Shown here piece after piece: positions 38,317-46,561 of a DNA stretch of 64,000 nucleotides. Both the position numbers and the translations under genes were made by a program. Under the pieces are notes generated by a model that saw only the letters and a program-made list of their open reading frames with translations, did not search any database and was not told the DNA's origin. Source of the DNA: Betaproteobacteria bacterium (GTDB lineage Bacteria > Pseudomonadota > Gammaproteobacteria > Burkholderiales > Rhodocyclaceae); contig JAGVUA010000151.1 of NCBI GenBank assembly GCA_019136545.1, positions 1-64,000 of the forward strand. The letters are read 5' to 3'. The number at the start of each line of letters is the position of its first letter. Position 1 is the stretch's first letter.

Positions 38317-39516
38317 CTACTGGATGACGCCCTGGCCGCGGAGACTCGCAACCCGCTCCGGACCATAGCCGAGCAATTCCGCCAGCACCGCATCGGTATG
38401 CTCGCCGAGCAAGGGCGGCGCGCGGAAGTCCTGCTTATCGTCGTCCGACAGCTTCACCGGATTGCCCGGCATCTTCACCGTTTCCCCCGATGGCAGCGCG
38501 ACGTCCACGACCATGTCGCGAGCGAGAATCTGGCTGTCGTTGAGCGCCTGGGCCAGGTTGTTCACGGGCGCGCACGGAATGCGGGCGGCCCGCAGCTTGG
38601 CGAGCCAGTTCTCGGCGGTATCCGTGAGCAGCGTTTCCTGAACGATGGCGTTGATGAGGGCCCGGTCCGGAAAGCGCCCCGGCTGAGTCCGATAGCGCTC
38701 CTGCCGCAGTTCTTCCCGGGGAATGACCTCGAGCAGCTTCTCGAAGAAGGCATCGCCGATGCAGGCGATGATGATGTAGCCGGTCCGGGTCTTGAACGAG
38801 TTGTAAGGCACATGCACGAAATGCCCGTTGCCCAGGGGCTCCGGAATGTCGCCCGACATCAAGTACATGGTCGCCATGTAGTTGAGAAGGGAAATCTGGA
38901 CGTCGAGCATCGAAATGTCGACGTGCTGACCGACGCCGGTGTGTTCCCTCGCCAGCAAGGCCGCCAGGATTCCCAAGGCGCCGAAAACGCCCCCGCCCAG
39001 ATCTCCGATCGGAATGCCGGCACGCAGCGGCTCGCCGCCTTCATACCCGGTAATGGACATGCCCCCGCCCATGCCCTGCACCACCTGATCGAAGGCGGGA
39101 CGATCGGTATGCGGTCCGGTCTCGCCGAATCCCGTGACCGAGCACGTGACGATCCGGGGATTGATGACCGACAGCGCGGCATGATCGATCCCCAGGCGCG
39201 CCGGAACGCCTGCGCTGAAGTTGTCGATCACCACGTCGGCCTTGCGCACCAGATCGTAGAACACGGCGCGACCGGCTTCGGACTTGAGATCGATGCAGAC
39301 GCTTTCCTTGTTCCTGTTCAAGGTCAGGTAATAAGCCCCCATGCCTTGTTTCGAGTAGCTCGGGCTGGAAGCGAGAAGTTGCCGAGTGCCTTCGCCCTTG
39401 CCGGGCGGCTCGACCTTGATGGTCCGGGCACCGAGGTCGGTCAACAGCATCGCTCCGTAAGGCCCCGACAACATGTGCGTCAAATCAAGTACGAGGATGC
39501 GCTCCAGTGACTTCAT
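38317..39516 (-). CDS. Family III CoA-transferase (CaiB/formyl-CoA transferase family)
   Basis: A 399-residue member of the CaiB/BaiF family: 'RILVLDLTHMLSGPYGAMLLTDLGARTIKVEPPGKGE', 'KESVCIDLKSEAGRAVFYDLV', and 'VGQHVDISMLDVQISLLNY', which carries the conserved Asp region. It transfers CoA from a donor thioester to a carboxylate. ATG 39516 is chosen because AAGG lies six bases upstream; a start at 39564 would place the ORF across the sigma-54 promoter. As first gene of the operon it probably activates the product released by the HyuAB/amidase steps, or the incoming acid. Confidence 0.9.
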   Translation of the reverse strand: MKSLERILVLDLTHMLSGPYGAMLLTDLGARTIKVEPPGKGEGTRQLLASSPSYSKQGMGAYYLTLNRNKESVCIDLKSEAGRAVFYDLVRKADVVIDNFSAGVPARLGIDHAALSVINPRIVTCSVTGFGETGPHTDRPAFDQVVQGMGGGMSITGYEGGEPLRAGIPIGDLGGGVFGALGILAALLAREHTGVGQHVDISMLDVQISLLNYMATMYLMSGDIPEPLGNGHFVHVPYNSFKTRTGYIIIACIGDAFFEKLLEVIPREELRQERYRTQPGRFPDRALINAIVQETLLTDTAENWLAKLRAARIPCAPVNNLAQALNDSQILARDMVVDVALPSGETVKMPGNPVKLSDDDKQDFRAPPLLGEHTDAVLAELLGYGPERVASLRGQGVIQ

Positions 39517-39558
39517 GAATTGCCTTTCGAGATAAGCGGATGGCCTGGCTTTGCCGAT

Positions 39559-39576
39559 GAGCAAACTCCTTGCCTG
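39559..39576 (-). promoter_or_regulatory. Sigma-54 promoter of the catabolic operon
   Basis: On the minus strand AGGCAAGGAGTTTGCT has GG and GC separated by exactly ten bases, with GGCA at -24 and TTGC at -12. This matches the RpoN consensus (TGGCAC-N5-TTGCW). The start would lie about 33 bases before the CoA-transferase ATG. A sigma-54 activator gene lies immediately divergent. Confidence 0.75.
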
Positions 39577-39647
39577 AAGGTGTCTATTCTGCCTAGTTGC
39601 CTATATTCAATCACTTGAGATTTCATCGGCATCGCACTTGATGAACC

Positions 39648-39668
39648 ATGTTTCAACAAATGAAACAT
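39648..39668. promoter_or_regulatory. Activator binding site 1 (TGAAAC inverted repeat)
   Basis: ATGTTTCA, five bases, then TGAAACAT form a perfect inverted repeat about 85 bases upstream of the sigma-54 promoter, the usual place for an enhancer-binding protein. It is shared with the divergent regulator's own upstream region. Confidence 0.65.
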
Positions 39669-39683
39669 TTCAAGGTATGCTGC

Positions 39684-39696
39684 GTTTCATTGAAAC
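39684..39696. promoter_or_regulatory. Activator binding site 2 (GTTTCA-N-TGAAAC)
   Basis: A second perfect inverted repeat with the same half-sites but one-base spacing lies 22 bases before the regulator's ATG. It could serve autoregulation as well as activation of the operon. Confidence 0.6.
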
Positions 39697-39717
39697 ATAC
39701 CGAAACCTTTATTGCAC

Positions 39718-41697
39718 ATGGATGCCTTTCCCAACGCCAGGCGACCCAGAATATGCGTCATCAGCTATAAGGCCTTGAGCCGCCTCGTACCCGAAGTCAT
39801 CGATGAATTCGCGCATCGCGCCACCATCGATGTTTTCGACGTGGTGTTTGACGAGGCGCTGGAGAAAGCCCGGCAACTCGAACGGGATGGCGAAGCCGAC
39901 GTGATCGTTTCCGCCGGCGCGAACGCCACTTGCCTGCGCAGCAACATCAGCCTGCCCGTCGTCACGATCAATGTCGGCGGCTTCGACGTGCTCCAGGCCT
40001 TGCGCAAAGCCGGCAGCATTTCTTCGCGCGTGGCGATGGTCACCTACCGCGAACCGATCCCGGAACTGGAGGCCATCAAGGGGCTGCTCAGACTCGAGAT
40101 CACCCAGCACACCTACAACACTATCGAAGACGCAACCTATCTGGTCAGGGCCCTGGCAAGCGATGGCTACGGCGTGGTGGTCGGCTCGAGCCTGATCAAC
40201 GAACTGGCGGAGCAGAACGCCATGCGCGGCGTGCTCATTTACAGCGTCTCGGCGGTTCGCCAGGCCATCGAGGGCGCCATCGAAATTGCCCGGGTATCGA
40301 GCCTGGAGGCGGCCCGGTTCGATCAACTCAACGGCGTCCTGCACCATTTGCGCGAGGCGATCCTGGCGGTCGGCGTCGATGGCAAAGTCATTGCGATCAA
40401 TCAGGCCATGGCGCGCATGCTCGATCTTGGTGCGACCGACGCCGTGGGCAGCGACGTGCGGAATCTGGTGCCGGGAATCGACTTGAATCAGGTGCTCGCC
40501 ACCGGCCAAGCCGAATCGGAACAAGTCGTTCAAATCGGCCCCATCACCTGCGTCGCCAACCGCGTTCCGATCCAGGAGCAAGGACGATGCACCGGCGCGG
40601 TCCTCACGCTTCAAGATGCGCGCACGATTCAGCGATCCGACCTGTCGATCCGCAGCCAGCGCCGCTCGCGGCAACTGGCGGCCCGCTATCACTTCGACCA
40701 TCTGCTGGGGAGCAGCCCGTCCTTCGTCGCCGCCCGGCGCGCGGCGGAACGTTACGCCCGCACGGACGCCACCGTGCTGATCACCGGTGAAAGCGGCACG
40801 GGCAAGGAACTGTTTGCGCAGGCCATCCATAACGCCAGTGCGCGCCGCAACGGCCCGTTCGTGGCGATCAACTGCGCGGCTTTTCCCGAACAGTTGCTCG
40901 AAAGCGAATTGTTCGGCCATGAAGAAGGCGCGTTCACCGGCTCGCGCAAAGGCGGAAAGTTCGGCTTGTTCGAAGCCGCCCACAAGGGCAGCATCTTTCT
41001 CGACGAAATCGGCGACATGCCGGTTTCGCTCCAATCGCGCCTGCTCAGGGTGTTGCAGGAAAAGGAGGTGACGCGGCTCGGCAGCACGCAGCCCATTCCC
41101 GTCGATGTCAGGGTGGTCGCGGCGACGCACCAGGCGCTCGGCGACAGGATCGCCAGCGGTCATTTCCGCAGCGATCTTTACTACCGCCTCAACATCCTTC
41201 ACCTGTGGCTGCCGCCCTTGCGCGAACGTCCCGAAGACGTCGCCATGCTCGTCCTCAAACTGCTGTACGGCGCCTTGCAACGTCTCGGCGTCAGCCTGCC
41301 GGTCGACCAGGCCGTGGCGCCCGTCCTGCCGATACTGCGGGCCTACGCCTGGCCGGGCAATGTGCGCGAGCTGGAAAATATCGCCGAGCGCCTGGCGGTG
41401 TTTCTGTCCGACTACCGCATGGTGAACGACATCGACTACACGGGCATGCGCCTCGAATTCCCCGAAATCTTCGCCGCCGACGGCACGCCCCAGGGCGCCA
41501 CGCCGCTCGGCACTGCCAAGCGCGCCATCGAAACACCGGGCGATGGCGCGCCGGAAACCGGGGATCTGGCAGCCGCGCTGCAAGCCAGCGGCGGCAACAG
41601 GCAGATCGCCGCCGAACGCCTTGGCATCAGCCGAACGACGCTTTGGCGGCGAATGAAGAATCTCCCCGCCTCTCGCCAGCCAACCGTGCCAGAATAA
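39718..41697 (+). CDS. Sigma-54-dependent activator, PrpR family
   Basis: A 659-residue enhancer-binding protein. The N-terminal PrpR-type sensor domain (about 1-190, ICVISYKALSRLVPEVIDEF... DVIVSAGANATCLR) resembles that of the propionate regulator. A PAS-like domain (about 205-310) follows. The AAA+ domain has Walker A GESGTGKE, a sigma-54-contacting loop reading GAFTGS, and DEIGDMP. The C-terminal Fis-type helix-turn-helix (QASGGNRQIAAERLGISRTTLWRRMKNL) ends the protein. ATG 39718 is preferred to the TTG at 39712. It is divergent from the CoA-transferase operon, whose sigma-54 promoter and TGAAAC sites make it the obvious target. Confidence 0.9.
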   Translation: MDAFPNARRPRICVISYKALSRLVPEVIDEFAHRATIDVFDVVFDEALEKARQLERDGEADVIVSAGANATCLRSNISLPVVTINVGGFDVLQALRKAGSISSRVAMVTYREPIPELEAIKGLLRLEITQHTYNTIEDATYLVRALASDGYGVVVGSSLINELAEQNAMRGVLIYSVSAVRQAIEGAIEIARVSSLEAARFDQLNGVLHHLREAILAVGVDGKVIAINQAMARMLDLGATDAVGSDVRNLVPGIDLNQVLATGQAESEQVVQIGPITCVANRVPIQEQGRCTGAVLTLQDARTIQRSDLSIRSQRRSRQLAARYHFDHLLGSSPSFVAARRAAERYARTDATVLITGESGTGKELFAQAIHNASARRNGPFVAINCAAFPEQLLESELFGHEEGAFTGSRKGGKFGLFEAAHKGSIFLDEIGDMPVSLQSRLLRVLQEKEVTRLGSTQPIPVDVRVVAATHQALGDRIASGHFRSDLYYRLNILHLWLPPLRERPEDVAMLVLKLLYGALQRLGVSLPVDQAVAPVLPILRAYAWPGNVRELENIAERLAVFLSDYRMVNDIDYTGMRLEFPEIFAADGTPQGATPLGTAKRAIETPGDGAPETGDLAAALQASGGNRQIAAERLGISRTTLWRRMKNLPASRQPTVPE

Positions 41698-41727
41698 CGG
41701 CCAGTTACCCGCCCATAAGGAAAACAC

Positions 41728-42999
41728 ATGAAACTAGAAACGCTGGCAGTGCATGGCGGCTATTCGCCCGATCCGACCACCAAGGCCGTGGCGGTGCCGA
41801 TCTACCAGACCACGTCGTACGCTTTCGACGACACGCAGCACGGCGCCGACCTGTTCGACCTGAAGGTGGCGGGGAACATCTACACGCGAATCATGAACCC
41901 GACGACGGCCGTGCTGGAGCAGCGGCTGGCGGCGATGGAGGGTGGCGTGGGGGCGCTGGCCGTGGCCTCGGGCATGTCGGCCATCACTTACGCGATCCAG
42001 ACCATCGCCGAGGCCGGCGACAACATCGTCTCGGTCGGCACGCTCTACGGCGGCACCTACAACCTGTTCGCGCACACCCTGCCGCAATACGGCATCCAGG
42101 TCCGCTTCGCCGACTACCGCGATCCGGCCTCGTTCAAGCCGCTGATCGACGCGCGCACCAAGGCCATCTTCTGCGAGTCGATCGGCAACCCGCTCGGCAA
42201 CGTGGTGGACATCCAGGCGCTGGCCGACATCGCCCACGCTGCCGGCGTGCCGCTGATCATCGACAACACCGTGCCGACGCCCTACCTCTGCCGGCCCTTC
42301 GAGCACGGCGCCGACATCGTCGTCCATGCGCTGACCAAGTACCTCGGCGGCCACGGCACCAGCATCGGCGGCGCCATCGTCGACTCGGGCAAGTTCCCCT
42401 GGGCCGAGCACAAGGCCAAGTTCAAGCGCCTGAACGAACCGGACGTGTCCTACCACGGCGTCGTCTATACCGAAGCGCTCGGCCCGGCCGCCTACATCGG
42501 CCGCGCGCGCGTCGTGCCCCTGCGCAACATGGGCGCGGCGATCTCGCCATTCAACAGCTTCCTGATCCTGCAAGGCATCGAGACGCTGCCGGTGCGCATG
42601 GACCGCATCTGCGACAACACGCTGGCGGTCGCGCAGTTCCTCAAGAACCATCCGAAAGTGGGCTGGGTGCGCTACGCCGGCCTGGCCGACCATGCCGAGC
42701 ATGCGCTGGCGAAGAAGTACATGGGCGGGCGCGCCTCGGGCATCCTGTCGTTCGGCGTCAAGGGCGGCATGGCCGGCGGCGCGAAGTTCCAGGATGCGCT
42801 GAAGCTGATCACGCCCCTGGTGAACATCGGCGACGCCAAGTCGCTGGCATGCCATCCGGCCAGCACCACGCATCGCCAACTCGGACCGGACGAAATGGCC
42901 AAGGCCGGCGTCAGCGTGGATATGGTGCGGCTATCGATCGGCCTCGAGCACATCGACGACATCAAGGCCGACCTCGACCAGGCGCTCGCCGAGGTCTAA
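41728..42999 (+). CDS. metY: O-acetylhomoserine sulfhydrylase / aminocarboxypropyltransferase MetY
   Basis: A 423-residue PLP enzyme of the Cys/Met metabolism family, starting KLETLAVHGGYSPDPTTKAVAVPIYQTTSY. PLP-lysine context is 'VVHALTKYLGGHG', the cofactor loop 'GMSAITYAIQTIAEAGDNIVS', and the C-terminal SLACHPASTTHRQL is conserved. It makes homocysteine from O-acetylhomoserine and sulfide. AAGGA lies eight bases before the ATG. It is 30 bases after the regulator stop but is probably independent in function. No SAM riboswitch is visible upstream. Confidence 0.93.
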   Translation: MKLETLAVHGGYSPDPTTKAVAVPIYQTTSYAFDDTQHGADLFDLKVAGNIYTRIMNPTTAVLEQRLAAMEGGVGALAVASGMSAITYAIQTIAEAGDNIVSVGTLYGGTYNLFAHTLPQYGIQVRFADYRDPASFKPLIDARTKAIFCESIGNPLGNVVDIQALADIAHAAGVPLIIDNTVPTPYLCRPFEHGADIVVHALTKYLGGHGTSIGGAIVDSGKFPWAEHKAKFKRLNEPDVSYHGVVYTEALGPAAYIGRARVVPLRNMGAAISPFNSFLILQGIETLPVRMDRICDNTLAVAQFLKNHPKVGWVRYAGLADHAEHALAKKYMGGRASGILSFGVKGGMAGGAKFQDALKLITPLVNIGDAKSLACHPASTTHRQLGPDEMAKAGVSVDMVRLSIGLEHIDDIKADLDQALAEV

Positions 43000-43002
43000 G
43001 AC

Positions 43003-44115
43003 CTAGTCGCCTTTCATCCGCCGGTAGGCCTCCTGGACCTCCCGGCGGAGCCTCACCAGTTCCGCCTTCGGGCGGCCGGCCTTTTCCGCTTCGTCGAGCT
43101 GGCGCATCTTTTCGGTCAGCTCGCCGAGCCGGGATTCCTGATAGTCCCAATCCATGCGCGCCGGGGTGGCGGTCACCACTTCGGCACGCTCGCCGCCGCC
43201 CGAACGGCTGGCGGTGATCATCAGCGCCTTGCCACGGCTGACTTTGGCCCCCGCAAGACCCGCCTTGTCGGCCGGCTTGGCTTCCCGCCGGAACTTGTCG
43301 ATGGCGCCCATCAGCGCCTGGCGCAGGGCTTCGGTCGGTTGTCCGGCGGCTTCCGCCTCGCGCAGCTGCTTCAGCAAACGGGTGATCTCGGAAGGCGCCG
43401 GCACCGACTTTCTGGGCGGGACGTACCGTTCCGGGGGCGCCTTGACGGCTTCGGCAAATTCCTCGGGCGGCGACACCAGGCTGGCAATGCGCAGATTGCC
43501 GTTGCGCATGGCCCAGGAAAAAGCGGTATCGCCACGATCGTTCTTCAAGCGCGTGTCGGCGCCCGCCGCGACCAGCACCCGGGCCATGTCCTCGCGCCCT
43601 TCCCGCGCCGCCATCATCAGCACGGTCGCGTCGTTCGGCGCCCGGGCGTTGATGTCGGCACCGCGCGCCATCAGCAGCCGGGCGACCGCATCGTGACCGG
43701 CGAACACGGCATAATGCAGCGCGCTCCAGGCCCGGCCGGCACGGCTGACGCTGGCGCCGTGGTCGAGCAACCAGCGCACCGACTCGATCTGGCCGCGCCA
43801 GGCGGCCAGTTGCAAGGCTTGCTCGCCGTGCCGATTGACATGGTGGATGTCGGCGCCGCGCGACAGGAAAAGCTCCATCATGGCAATGTTGCCTTCCCAG
43901 GCGCCGATCATCAGTCCGCTGCCGATGCGATCGGCCTCGGCGTCGGGAGGCAAACCCTCGTCCAGCCAGCCGCGCGCGGCCTCGACCTTGCCCAACTCGA
44001 CCGCCACGCCAAAGGCGACAGGATCGGGCAAGGCTGCCCAGGCCGGCGCCGCCGCACCGGCGGCCAGCGTCGCCGACCACATTCCGATCATCAACGTCCG
44101 CTTCAAATCACGCAT
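43003..44115 (-). CDS. Exported ankyrin-repeat protein
   Basis: A 370-residue protein with a Sec signal peptide (LMIGMWSATLAAGAAAPAWA, about 8-27). About five ankyrin repeats follow (residues 40-195), for example 'GEQALQLAAWRGQIESVRWLLDHGASV' and 'DATVLMMAAREGREDMARVLVAAGADT'. The C-terminal 160 residues are charged and helical with a coiled-coil look (LGELTEKMRQLDEAEKAGRPKAELVRLRREVQEAYRRM). It is presumably a periplasmic protein-binding scaffold. It is divergent from the tonB-like gene by 25 bases. Dispersed-repeat copy 9 lies between the two regions (KVSRGKAL). Confidence 0.8.
   Translation of the reverse strand: MRDLKRTLMIGMWSATLAAGAAAPAWAALPDPVAFGVAVELGKVEAARGWLDEGLPPDAEADRIGSGLMIGAWEGNIAMMELFLSRGADIHHVNRHGEQALQLAAWRGQIESVRWLLDHGASVSRAGRAWSALHYAVFAGHDAVARLLMARGADINARAPNDATVLMMAAREGREDMARVLVAAGADTRLKNDRGDTAFSWAMRNGNLRIASLVSPPEEFAEAVKAPPERYVPPRKSVPAPSEITRLLKQLREAEAAGQPTEALRQALMGAIDKFRREAKPADKAGLAGAKVSRGKALMITASRSGGGERAEVVTATPARMDWDYQESRLGELTEKMRQLDEAEKAGRPKAELVRLRREVQEAYRRMKGD
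43223..43246 (-). repeat. Dispersed short repeat, copy 9
   Basis: AAAGTCAGCCGTGGC intact; the next bases diverge (AAGGCGCT). Inside the ankyrin gene in the KVSRG frame. Confidence 0.65.
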
Positions 44116-44140
44116 CCCTGTTGCAAAATGGCTGCCTATT

Positions 44141-44659
44141 ATGCCGTCCCGCCGTCTGTTGTTCGCTTATGTCGCCTCCTTGTTCCTGCACGGACTGCTG
44201 CTGGGCGGCGGCGCGCTGTTCGGCCCGCGCCAGGTCTTGCCGCCAGCGCCGGGGGCGACGCCGGCGCTCCTCGAGGCGCGCTTATCGATACCCGCCGATA
44301 CCGTGCTCAAGGACACGCTGGCCGCGGCCGACACGCCGGGGACGACGGCGCCGCCGCCCTCGCCGCGAACTTCGCCCACCGGGGCCGCCGGCCGAAAGTC
44401 AGTGGCGGCGGCACGCCGCCAGCTTGCCGAGCATCTCTATTACCCGCCCGAAGCGGTCGCGCTGGGCCTGGAAGGCGAAGTCAGGCTACTGCTGACGCTG
44501 GCGCCGGACGGCGGGGTCATCGATGCCACAGTCGCCGCCAGCAGCGGCCACGCCCTTCTCGACCAGGCGGCGGTACGCGCGGCCCGCGCGATGGGGCGCC
44601 TGGTCGGCGCCGATCGGCGCGAGGTGATCCTGCCCGTGACCTTCCGTTTGCGTCCCTGA
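44141..44659 (+). CDS. TonB-like energy transducer
   Basis: A 172-residue protein with an N-terminal membrane anchor (LLFAYVASLFLHGLLLGGGALF), a proline-rich periplasmic linker (TTAPPPSPRTSPTG) and a C-terminal TonB domain ('LYYPPEAVALGLEGEVRLLLTLAPDGGVIDATVAASSGHALLDQAAVRAARAMGRL'). It is expected to couple ExbBD to an outer-membrane receptor, but neither partner is nearby. It is shorter than classical TonB. Dispersed-repeat copy 10 sits in the linker (RKSVAAARR). The ATG at 44141 lacks a clear ribosome site. Confidence 0.85.
   Translation: MPSRRLLFAYVASLFLHGLLLGGGALFGPRQVLPPAPGATPALLEARLSIPADTVLKDTLAAADTPGTTAPPPSPRTSPTGAAGRKSVAAARRQLAEHLYYPPEAVALGLEGEVRLLLTLAPDGGVIDATVAASSGHALLDQAAVRAARAMGRLVGADRREVILPVTFRLRP
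44394..44417 (+). repeat. Dispersed short repeat, copy 10
   Basis: AAAGTCAGTGGCGGCG (two core mismatches), variable pair GC, ACGCC intact. In the periplasmic linker of the TonB-like gene, in a third sense frame. Confidence 0.65.
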
Positions 44660-44678
44660 ATGGCGACGCTGGACGCAC

Positions 44679-44701
44679 GCATTATGGTCGGGACATAATG
44701 C
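44679..44701. promoter_or_regulatory. Perfect inverted repeat GCATTATG-N7-CATAATGC
   Basis: Eight-base arms with a seven-base loop lie 45 bases before the GGDEF-EAL gene. Each arm includes a -10-like CATAAT. It could be an operator, a promoter element or a weak hairpin after tonB; no T tract follows. Confidence 0.35.
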
Positions 44702-44746
44702 TCGACGCCTACGCGACTCCTCGACCACCCACCAGGCGCCCGCCCA

Positions 44747-46525
44747 ATGCCCTCGATGCGCCGGACTCCGCCGAAAAACCAGCCCGCCCCCGAGACAGCG
44801 ATTCCGCTCGGCGACATCGCCCCGCGCGACCAGGCAGCGCTGCTGCGCCGGGTGTTCCAGCAAACCAGCGAAGCGGTGATGATCACCGACCGCGACAACC
44901 GCATCGTCGCCACCAACGCCGCCTTCGCGAAAATGACCGGCCGCAGCGAAGAGGAAGTGCTCGGACTGAATCCGCGCGTGCTGGCCTCCGGACAGACGCC
45001 GATCGACCAGTACGCCTTGATGTGGCGCGCGCTGGTCGAACACGGCGTCTGGCGCGGCGAATTCTGGAACGCCCGCCCCGACGGCACCACCTACCCGACG
45101 CAGGTGACCATCACCACCGTTTGCGACGAGTTGGGCGAGATCGCGCACCATGTCGCCACCTACATGGACCCGGCGTCGGAACGCGCCACGGCGGAACGGC
45201 TGTCCTACATGGCCCATCACGACTCGCTGACCGGCCTGCTCAATCGCTATGCCCTGCAGGTCCAGCTGGAACGGCTGCTGGCGGGCGCGCGGCGCGACAA
45301 CGAAATGGTCGCCATCCTGCTGATCGACCTCGACCGCTTCAAGGACATCAACGATACCCTCGGCCACCATGTCGGCGACCGCCTGCTGGTGGATATGGCC
45401 AAGCGGCTGACCGGCGGCATCCGCGCCAGCGATGTCGCCGCCCGCCTCGGTGGTGACGAGTTTCTCGTCGTGCTGCCCAACGTCGGCGATGCCATGGCGG
45501 TAACCGGCATCGCCAGCAAGCTGCGGCGCAGCCTGGCCGAGCTTTACCGCATCGGCGAACATTCGCTCTATTCCACGCCGAGCATCGGCATCAGCCTGTT
45601 CCCGGCCGATGGCGACACGGTCGATGTCCTGATCCGCAACGCCGACGCGGCCATGTACCACGCCAAGGCGGCCGGCCGCGACAACTTCCGCTTCTTCGCG
45701 CCGAGCATGAACGCAGCGGCCATGGAGCGCTTGAAGCTCGAAACGGCCATGCGCCAGGCGCTCGAAAGCATGAGCCAGACCACCGCGCAGTTCCGCCTCG
45801 AGTTCCAGCCGCAGCTCAGCCTGCGCGACGACCGCGTCATCGGCCTCGAAGCCCTGTTGCGCTGGACGCATCCGAAGTGGGGGGCCATCTCGCCGGCCCG
45901 TTTCATCCCCGTGGCCGAGGACACCGGCATGATCCAGCCGCTGGGCGATTGGGTGATCTGGGAAGCCTGCCGGCAGCTGCGCGTTTTCAAGGACCACGGC
46001 ATCCGCGGCATCCGCATCGCCGTCAACCTGTCCGCCCAACAACTGCGCGAAGAAGCACTGCCTTCGATCGTGCGCGGCGCGCTGGCCTGTTACGAACTCG
46101 CGCCTGGCGAGCTCGAACTGGAGATCACCGAAAACACGGCCATGCTGAACCCGGAAGGCACCATCGACATTCTGCGCCGGCTCAGCGACATCGGCATCGT
46201 GCTGGCCATCGACGACTTCGGCACCGGTTATTCCTCCCTCGCCTATCTGAAACAGTTGCCGATCAACCGCCTCAAGCTCGACCGCGGCTTCACCCGCGAC
46301 GCCGTCGACGACGAGAAAGGCGCGGCCATCTGTTCCGCCACCATCGTGCTCGGCCACAAGCTTGGCCTCGACCTGGTGGCCGAAGGCATCGAAACGCGCG
46401 AGCAGTTCGAACACATGAAGGCGCTCGGCTGCGACACCATCCAGGGCTACCACTATTGCCGGCCGCTGCCGCCCGAAACGCTGATTCCCTTCCTGCTGGA
46501 ACGCCAGGCCGGCCCAGCGGGCTGA
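44747..46525 (+). CDS. PAS-GGDEF-EAL cyclic-di-GMP protein
   Basis: A 592-residue soluble signalling protein. A PAS domain (about 28-140, 'QQTSEAVMITDRDNRIVATNAAFAKMTGRSEEEVLG') precedes a GGDEF domain with intact GGDEF and an RASD inhibitory site five residues upstream. The EAL domain has LEALLRW, EITENTAM, DDFGTGYSSL and EGIET, so all residues needed for both diguanylate cyclase and phosphodiesterase activity are present. The net activity cannot be told from sequence. No membrane segment. Divergent from nothing; it follows tonB by 87 bases. Confidence 0.92.
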   Translation: MPSMRRTPPKNQPAPETAIPLGDIAPRDQAALLRRVFQQTSEAVMITDRDNRIVATNAAFAKMTGRSEEEVLGLNPRVLASGQTPIDQYALMWRALVEHGVWRGEFWNARPDGTTYPTQVTITTVCDELGEIAHHVATYMDPASERATAERLSYMAHHDSLTGLLNRYALQVQLERLLAGARRDNEMVAILLIDLDRFKDINDTLGHHVGDRLLVDMAKRLTGGIRASDVAARLGGDEFLVVLPNVGDAMAVTGIASKLRRSLAELYRIGEHSLYSTPSIGISLFPADGDTVDVLIRNADAAMYHAKAAGRDNFRFFAPSMNAAAMERLKLETAMRQALESMSQTTAQFRLEFQPQLSLRDDRVIGLEALLRWTHPKWGAISPARFIPVAEDTGMIQPLGDWVIWEACRQLRVFKDHGIRGIRIAVNLSAQQLREEALPSIVRGALACYELAPGELELEITENTAMLNPEGTIDILRRLSDIGIVLAIDDFGTGYSSLAYLKQLPINRLKLDRGFTRDAVDDEKGAAICSATIVLGHKLGLDLVAEGIETREQFEHMKALGCDTIQGYHYCRPLPPETLIPFLLERQAGPAG

Positions 46526-46561
46526 CCGGCGGCCGCGCGCCGGCTGGTACACTCCGGCGCC

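Noticed and set aside
41698..41727. SAM riboswitch before metY
   Set aside because: The 30-base gap after the regulator gene is too short for any SAM riboswitch class.
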